NCBI GenBank assembly: GCA_025642065.1
Contig: JAODUP010000833.1
Coordinates: forward strand, 1-64,000
DNA length: 64,000 nucleotides
Direction: 5' to 3'
Source of the DNA: Paralvinella palmiformis
Lineage: Eukaryota > Annelida > Polychaeta > Terebellida > Alvinellidae
Below the pieces are notes generated by a model. That model saw only the letters and a list, made by a program, of their open reading frames with translations. It was not told the origin of the DNA and searched no databases. The position numbers and the translations under genes are program-made. Below, piece by piece: positions 37,901 to 46,534 of this stretch (position 1 is the first letter of the stretch; each line of letters starts with the position of its first letter).

Positions 37901-40900
37901 TCTTATTTACAATTGGACATTCAATGCCAAAACACCCATTAGCCAAAACGTCCTAGATTCGTGGAGTGGTGTTCTCTACTACCATTATGTTTGTTTATTT
38001 ATGTATGAATTTGCTATTCAGCCTCCGAAAGGAGAGGTAAATAGACACAACATTGGACATCATAAAACCCATTAAAACATCTTAAGATGTACAGCCACAC
38101 CTACGCGTATAATTTACATAATAATGACATTATCTATGCATGTACACATTTCAGCTCTTCCACCACTGGAGAATTTCACTGCCATTATCCACAGAAACGA
38201 GGAAGGCAGGCGAGGGGTGCACTTGTCATGGAAACCGTACAAGTTAGAGCATTGCCATTTGTTTGTTCATTGGTGCGTTGGCAGACATGGCTATCCTTGT
38301 CAGGTGAAACGATGATTTCCATTAATGTCCTGGGCACCTTTCAGTATTTACTATAGATATAATTATGTGCTAGCATTTTGTTTTGATAGTGATGATGATG
38401 ATGATGATGATGATGTCAATCAATTTAATAAATGCCCTTTGCTAGCTTGAGTCTGTGTAGTGAAGCAACCAGACATAGGGTCAATTTAATTCCGAAATTG
38501 GAATTGGAATTGATTATTTAAAAATAAATGAATTGGAATTGATAAATTTTGAATTGGAATTGAAGTTTCCTACAGAAAAATTTAATCCACAAATTAATTT
38601 ACCATTTAATTTTTTTAATTCAGAAATATTTCTTCCATGACAATCTTACTTGGAATATAAACTACTCAGAGTAGGTATTCCATGTAGGTACTCCGAGTAC
38701 CTACTAATGGTAAAAAGTAGTAGGTTAAAAAAGAATTGGTAAAAAACGGAATTGGAATTGATAAATTTGGTGTGGAATTGGAATTGACCAAATGGAATTG
38801 ACCCAATATGAGATATATAGTACGCTTGTTTGTCAAATACTTTATTATTACGATTATTTCTCATTTTATCTGAGCATAACCCATATATCTCTAAATGTAT
38901 TATAAATTACAAAGGTTATTTATATGTAAAATGAAAACATATACAAATAATTATTACAACTGTACATACGGTACTTTTTATGTATCTGTCTTAGCCATAA
39001 TGCCATAATTCATCATATTAATTGGATTAAAATACCGGAAACTGTAACAAAATATTAATTGACTTTTCTAAATTATGGAATGTTGTGGTTGTTTTCATGT
39101 TCTTAAATAGAGAAAAGCAGAGTCATTTCGTCCAACTCCTGCACCCCCCCCCCCGCCATACACAGACCAATTGCTTAAAGATGACCATTGCCCTCCTTGG
39201 TCCACTTATAATGCAGTCCAAGACTTATGGAGCCTAGTCACCATGTTGTAGCTGAGCCAGACTGTATAATTCATTTGAATTATTATCTAATTAGGGCTAA
39301 TCCAGTTATAACTATATGGGACTCACAGGCAGCAATTTTATTAATAATATATGGCTGATGGAGTCTGAGCAATAGAAAAATTATGGCTGGTGGGTAGACT
39401 AGAAAAATTATTATTATTGTTGGCTGGTTTTGTGCAAATCTCTCTATGTTGTTGGTTGGGTGACAGGAAATTCAACACCATTTATATTTTATGTAGAATC
39501 AAGAAGAAATTAATATCAGTGGAGATAATGTAACCGTTTAACACCGAAAAATATCATTTTAATTTTGTCAATATCATCATGAACGGTAGTGACATCTGGC
39601 GTGTGTGCAATAAATGTTTGTGGTATGTTATGGCCATGGAATGGATTGATAAAATTTATGAGATAATTTTTGTATAATTCAAGACTTCCCACTTTAATTA
39701 AGTATACACTGGTGGAATGAATGTAGACTTTTATGTAACTTCATAAGAATTTAATAGCTCGTGATTAGCTGCATTTGTGTGATGAATTATTGTCGTGTCA
39801 ACACAATATTATTATTTTGTTGTCCACACTGAAGCCTGGTGTAAAAAGATCTATTAATTTTATTCCCCAGATATGTCTGAATCTAATGGCATCAAGACCA
39901 CAGTGTTTTGCCTATTCAGACCTTTTAACCTGATTTTTTAGACCACTTAGTCCACTTGGATGCTGTGTACTATCATAATTTATCGAGGGGACACTATAAT
40001 GCACAATGCCAAAATAGGCAATTCCTCTTGGGGACAATATATCCTTATAGTATACATAGGTTTGTAGGCATAAAACAAATCACTAACTAAAACACAATCT
40101 AGGATTAATATTATTACAAATGCATACTTCTAGAAAGATCATGCACATCAAACACATTTATTAGCAAGCCTACATAAAGTGTATTAATCTGAAAAATGTA
40201 TTATAACTAACTTTGTACATGGCATACAAAATGAGACTACTTGATAAAATGGGAGCATTTCAAATACAGGTGCCATATTTAACGGGGAATATTAGTGCGA
40301 GCTAAATTTGATATTGTGGATGGTTGGGTGTAATAAAAAATGTAAAACTTGTGTGGTAGGTCTAGGGAAAAAATTTAAATTGTGGGTGAGGGGAGGTAAA
40401 AGGGGCCTCCTGCCACCCCCATATAATTATTTCTGGAATAGCCCTTAGGGAGAATTTGTTTGTAATCCGGACCCATCCAACTAAGATTTGTGTGGAATGG
40501 ATTTTGCTCCATTACAAATGGCTGTTTGTACTAAGCACCACCCTCTTCTCATTCACTGAAGCTGTTAAATTCGTTGCAGAAGGCAATTGCCACCAGTGTT
40601 TTTGTTGCTATATCATCAACAGTTAGTTTAATGTATAATTAATCATATGTCTGGTGACATTTTAACACCATTGTGGGCAATTATGACCAATATAACTGAA
40701 CTGTCAATAGTGCCAAACAAGCAACAATGCTCAATTTTATTTTAAAATATAACTTTAATTTTCCAATGATGTTAACATAATGATCTAAATGGTAACTAAT
40801 CAAAACGCCTTCTGGTCAAAACCCCCTATTTATAAAATAAACTTGAGTTTCTTAAAAATGTTACGTTATAAGAAATAACAAAAAAATATTCAACTAATTG

Positions 40901-42360
40901 ATACCAACAAGCTAGGATTGGAGTTTGACCGTGTTACGGTGTCCATCTTTTGCTGGAGGCTCACCATCTGTTATCTTGCAGTAACATTGTGAATCAGTAG
41001 CTATGACCACACAATACATAAATATTACTAATTACTATCAGGCTCTTTAATTAGATTATTTAAGGATTCATTGAAGACTTCCCAATTACATTAATCCCAT
41101 CAGTTGCCAAGATCAAACAATTTATAAATGTTGCTAATTACTATCAAATTCTTTCGTTATATTATTTTATTGTTTAAGGATATTTACAAGGCTTCCCAAT
41201 TACATTAATCTCTTCCGTGGCTCTAAGCTCAAGCATACGAGGGGGTTTCGACCATTTATCGCAGGTTTTTTTGAACTGATTGAGGGGATTTTGACTGATT
41301 GATGGGGGTTTTGACTGATGGGGGTTTTGACCTGGATTCATCTAAACCTCTGTCACATTTTGCTGCAAAAGCTTGATGGGTTTTTGGCCACAAATATCAT
41401 GTGATCAGTGGTGTTGGATCAAACAAACTTCTCTGTATATTGTTGCAATTATCATCAAAAATAATCGTTGAAAATAATCCCTGTTGTCATAGGCGAGTCC
41501 CCGTGTTATGTGTATTTCTCTTTAATATATCAACTGCTTGCAGTGGCTAATTTAGTGGCAGTGATTGTAGCACGAAGTAGTAGCTGATGTCTATTTTCAG
41601 GGCATGCTTCACACATTTACCGTTAACGAAGATGAGAGTAGCTATGATTTTGATGACCTCCCTGAACCTTATATGCAATACAAGTTTGGCACTTCCATCG
41701 AAAGTAATTCATCTAACAGTGGATTACACTGGGCTAACTGCACTTACGACATAACAAAAGGCTAGTAGCCCCATCTATGTCACTTTAAAGGAGTTTGTAC
41801 CTACTTACGTGTGCCATAATCGCTGATATCTGTAGGCTGACTGATGTATATATACTTAGTATTTTGAAGTTCGACTTCAAGGTCATCTGGATTATTCATC
41901 AGATGGGAAAATATTTATTATTGGTACCAGAGTGTCACTGTCAGACATCCAAATCAGAACAAAGTAGAAATAGATGTGTGTGTGTGTTTGTGTGTGTGTG
42001 AGTGAGTGAGTGAGTGAGTGAGTGAGTGAGTGAGTCCGTTTTATTTTCATTCTATACATTTTTGTCTTAGCTTAATTTAACCTTAAAATTAATCCAGTTC
42101 CACAAAAGCCACTGGAGTTAAGAAGTGTTGAAGTATCACAGTATCAGGGTCACATATACATTGTACCAGGTCTCTGTACCCTGGCTCAGGGTTATGCCTA
42201 TCAACTAATTGTTATTATACATAATGGAAATAAAGGTAAGTTTAAATGTATATTTAATCTCACTTTAAACACATTTTCCTGGAGATTAAGACATATGAAC
42301 ATGTATATAAATGTAGACAGGCATATGCATGAGGACAAACACACATGCACGCACAGATAT

Positions 42361-42419
<59 letters not shown>

Positions 42420-43117
42420 GTCAGAATCCATTAATCCAACAAGGTTTGTCACATGATGATACACAATAAATGAGAATGTCAGAATATCAAGTCTGTGACA
42501 TACCGGTAGTCTCTGTCACATATTTTAAATCATAAAGATATACCTTCATATTTAAACTACTATTCAATAACTGTGCGCAAGATACGGAATGGCATTGGAA
42601 GTCATTGATCATTTTGATGTTTGTTAATTACAGACATTATAAAGAAATACTCCTGTCACCTAGTCCATCAGATTAACTCATGACCTGCTCATTGGAAAGA
42701 TCACACATTTGTGTTTGTAATTAACCATGAATGATTATGATTGGCTATTGTAGATAGCCACAGGCAATGGAAGCATTGTGTGTTGGTGTGTATGGTCAAG
42801 GACAATTATAATTGGTTATGATATAGTAATTATCGGGAGTGGGCAGATTAATGGACCATTACTGACAAAATGTTGGTGTGTCTTGCATGACTGAACCAGC
42901 GGAAATATTTGACAACATTTTCGTGTTGTCGGATTATCAATGTCATTTTACATTGAAACGTCACATTCCGTTGGTGAAATGAAGTGTCGGAGTCAGAACT
43001 CGGAACACGATTTTTTCAGATTAAAGAGTCATTTATAATGGAGCTAATTCCGTCACAGACAATAATGTGTCAGATGGTGGATTTGTCGGATAAACGATGT
43101 CCAGATTAACTGATTCT

Positions 43118-43155
<38 letters not shown>

Positions 43156-43596
43156 TCACACACACACATACACCATCTGTTTCAGTTCAGCCTATATATC
43201 TACCTTTCAACACATACATTTGTTCTCAAGGATTTACTGTCTACTCCCTCAAACACACATTGGATTTAATGGCTGAACTTCAATGTTTAACCTTTGTGGT
43301 TTTTTAAACTGTAACAAGTCTGGGTTAATTTTGCAACAGAAATATTGTTTTCCTTTTCAGAAGTTCTTACTACTAAGATATTCCAAGTTAATCTATCGGG
43401 TACGTACACCATTACATCACTGAAGCCAGGTCAACAATATATATTGTCCGTTTATGCTGATTCTGTGCGAGGACGATCTGATCAGGCACTGATAATTAAT
43501 TTGAAAACTGATCCTCTCAGTAAGTTGATTGATCTGGGATTGATCTAGTTGTTATTGATCTACCATATATACTCGTTTTACACACACACACACACA

Positions 43597-43633
<37 letters not shown>

Positions 43634-44628
43634 TTAGTCATAACTACCTTTGATTAATATCTGTAGAAATATTAATGTTTTAATGTAAACATTTATTTTC
43701 ATTTCAGGTATTAAAATTCATATCATAGTTATTGCTGGCTGTGTCTTTGTCATCTTTGTTCTGGCCATCGCTCTCATCATGTATGTATTATGGTAGCGCT
43801 GTTGAAATAATTTAAAACGTGATAATCATTAAACGGTAGGAAACGCTGTTAGCCACTTGTGCCATGCTAATGACGAGTTATAATATTTCAGGAATGAAAA
43901 CTGATACTTAATTGAAAATGAAATGTGCTATTATATTTTGGATGGACTTAATACCAAAACAAAACAACAAACGTAAACGCTATATATAAACGTCATCATC
44001 AGAAGTTAATTGGGCTCAACAGTTATTGATGGTAACGTGCATAAATTCTTCCTGACCTTGTTTAACCGTCACCGAAAGAAATGTGGGGGTAGTTAATACG
44101 GGGGGTTTGGTTGGGGGGAGGGGGGGGGATATTTCTGATACCTTTAATACATGTTTCACCCGATGCTTTCTTTTTATACAACATGTTTGACTTAGATGAT
44201 GTAACTAATTATTTAGTTGCAGATGTTACAAAAGATGTAAAAAAGAACTTCCGGTATTGATTCCTCAAACTCAAGTAAGTATGAGAATTGTTGATCCTTT
44301 AATTCATCTTTTTTTTCAATGTACACACATCACTTAAGACAGCCAGGAAAGTTATACTGAGTACACTCTACAACTCGGATTGGAAATACAATTAACTAAA
44401 TATGCTGGCTGTATTAAACTCTGTTTATTAGTGTGATACATATTTAGCATAGCAACATTAGTATTTAGCATGGCAATGATAAATATAATACATATATATA
44501 GAGAACATTGCATCATCACTGAAGAAAACCCCTACTGGTATAACATACCAGTAATGCGCAAACAATACACTAGAATATCACAATAGAAAAATGTAATGCT
44601 GATCTTGTGGTAGCTATCTGAAAGTTAA

Positions 44629-44662
<34 letters not shown>

Positions 44663-46498
44663 CATAATACAGCTATATGTATATACAAGTTTAAAAGCCA
44701 TGCTCTGCACAGGCTTTAAAGCATGCTCCTGCAGAGGGCTATAGAATGCTTCGGCCCATATAACTAAGGGTTTAGAATATTAAAAAACAATTTTAATGAG
44801 TAAACATCATAGTGCCAACCAATGTCATATTCGCTGCTGTTTAAGTCTCTTTCGTCAGAATAGTTTGAGAACAAACAAACTAACACACACACATTTACTT
44901 TTATTTATATAGATATGAACACGAGTCCACAGTTAAAATATATGTTAATAATTGAAAGCATAGCTTATGAAAAATGTGTAAAGTTATGTACCAGTAATAA
45001 TAATAATAATAATAATAATGTAACAGTCAACATTGAAGTTACAATTCTTTAAAAAGCTAAAGAAAACAAATATAAGAAAACTAATCAAAACCACTAATTC
45101 ACTTCATCGACCAATCCATTTCTTGAAGATTCGGGTCTGGATTGATTTGAAGCTGAACATATTTCATTTCTGCATAGCACCAAAATTTTTAACTGCCACT
45201 TGCACCACATCTGGTGTTAATGACAATAACAGTGAGTGATTTATTTATATTCGTAGATTAATAATAACAATGTAATCGTGCCACCTTGAAAGGGAAATGA
45301 TGTGAAGATGTTTCAATTTGAACAGGATGAAGAGCAGGCAGAGACGAGACAACTTCCAGATGGTGGCTATGGAATTATAATTTCAAGAGAATCGCACGAA
45401 GAAGGTATTCCCCTTTTCTTCCTTTCCTCTGCATCCATCCGCATGGTATTTTTGTTCTGTTAGAGTGTGTCATGTGGTACCTCTGACTTCAGCACACTCG
45501 AGGTCTATGTTCGAGTTACCTCACTCGTAGTCCATATCAGTCTAGCCTCTACCCGTTGAGCTGTCCAGCTTGGATGTCCCCAACAGAAGCCAAATCTCAT
45601 GCCGGCATAGCTCTCTGCATCGCTGAGACATACAAGCCACTCATGTTTCATCCTCAAGGAATGGACTCTGAGGGTGGGGGTGAGGCGGTATGACTGCAGC
45701 CGTGTTTATATTCTATATTTTAGTGTAGCCTGCTTATCGTGCAGTTTGTTTCTCACTGTGCTACAGTTAAATGTGAGGGGATGTCTTATGTCTGTGGGAT
45801 GTTTCACCCTCTATAGTAAAAGGTTTGAGGCTGTTTATCTCATTTTCTTAGATAGCACACATCCGGGCATTCCAATGGTGCCGTGGTTAGAACACTGCAC
45901 TGCAAACCTTCAGGCTGTGGATTCAATTCCTCAGTCATATGTCTAAAGTGTGACCAGTGCCAAGGCTAAAACAACTCAACTCTCCTCATCCATACATCCA
46001 TGGGTGCCCCCTAGTCTAACTGGTAACACGTTGGATCACAGATCACTACCACCTGAGTTCAAATCTCAGCGTGGACACATTTGAAGAGTGTTTCATCTTT
46101 TACTTCGCTTCATTACCTTTGGAGGTCGCTTTTGTGCATGAGGCACGCTAAATGGGTTAGCGTGCCTCGTGCACAAAAGTGGCCATAAAACATCAATCTT
46201 CATCATCATCATCATCCTAGGTGTAACACATACAAAGCAGTGTAAGGCTTAGCCCCGCCTTCTATATGTGGACAATTGAAACAGTCTGAGGTCAGATCAT
46301 CTGTAACTGCTGAAGATCCCAAAGACCAGCCTCAAATTATATGAAGATGCTTTTTTTTATTTAGCTGGAAAAATGTACGGAATCATCTCCCAGAACACAC
46401 AAGATCTGTTTCAACCGTAAGACCGTTCAAATCCAAATTGAAAAATCTATCTATTTCATATTGCTTTTGATTACATATACTGATAATATTGATTATTA

Positions 46499-46534
<36 letters not shown>

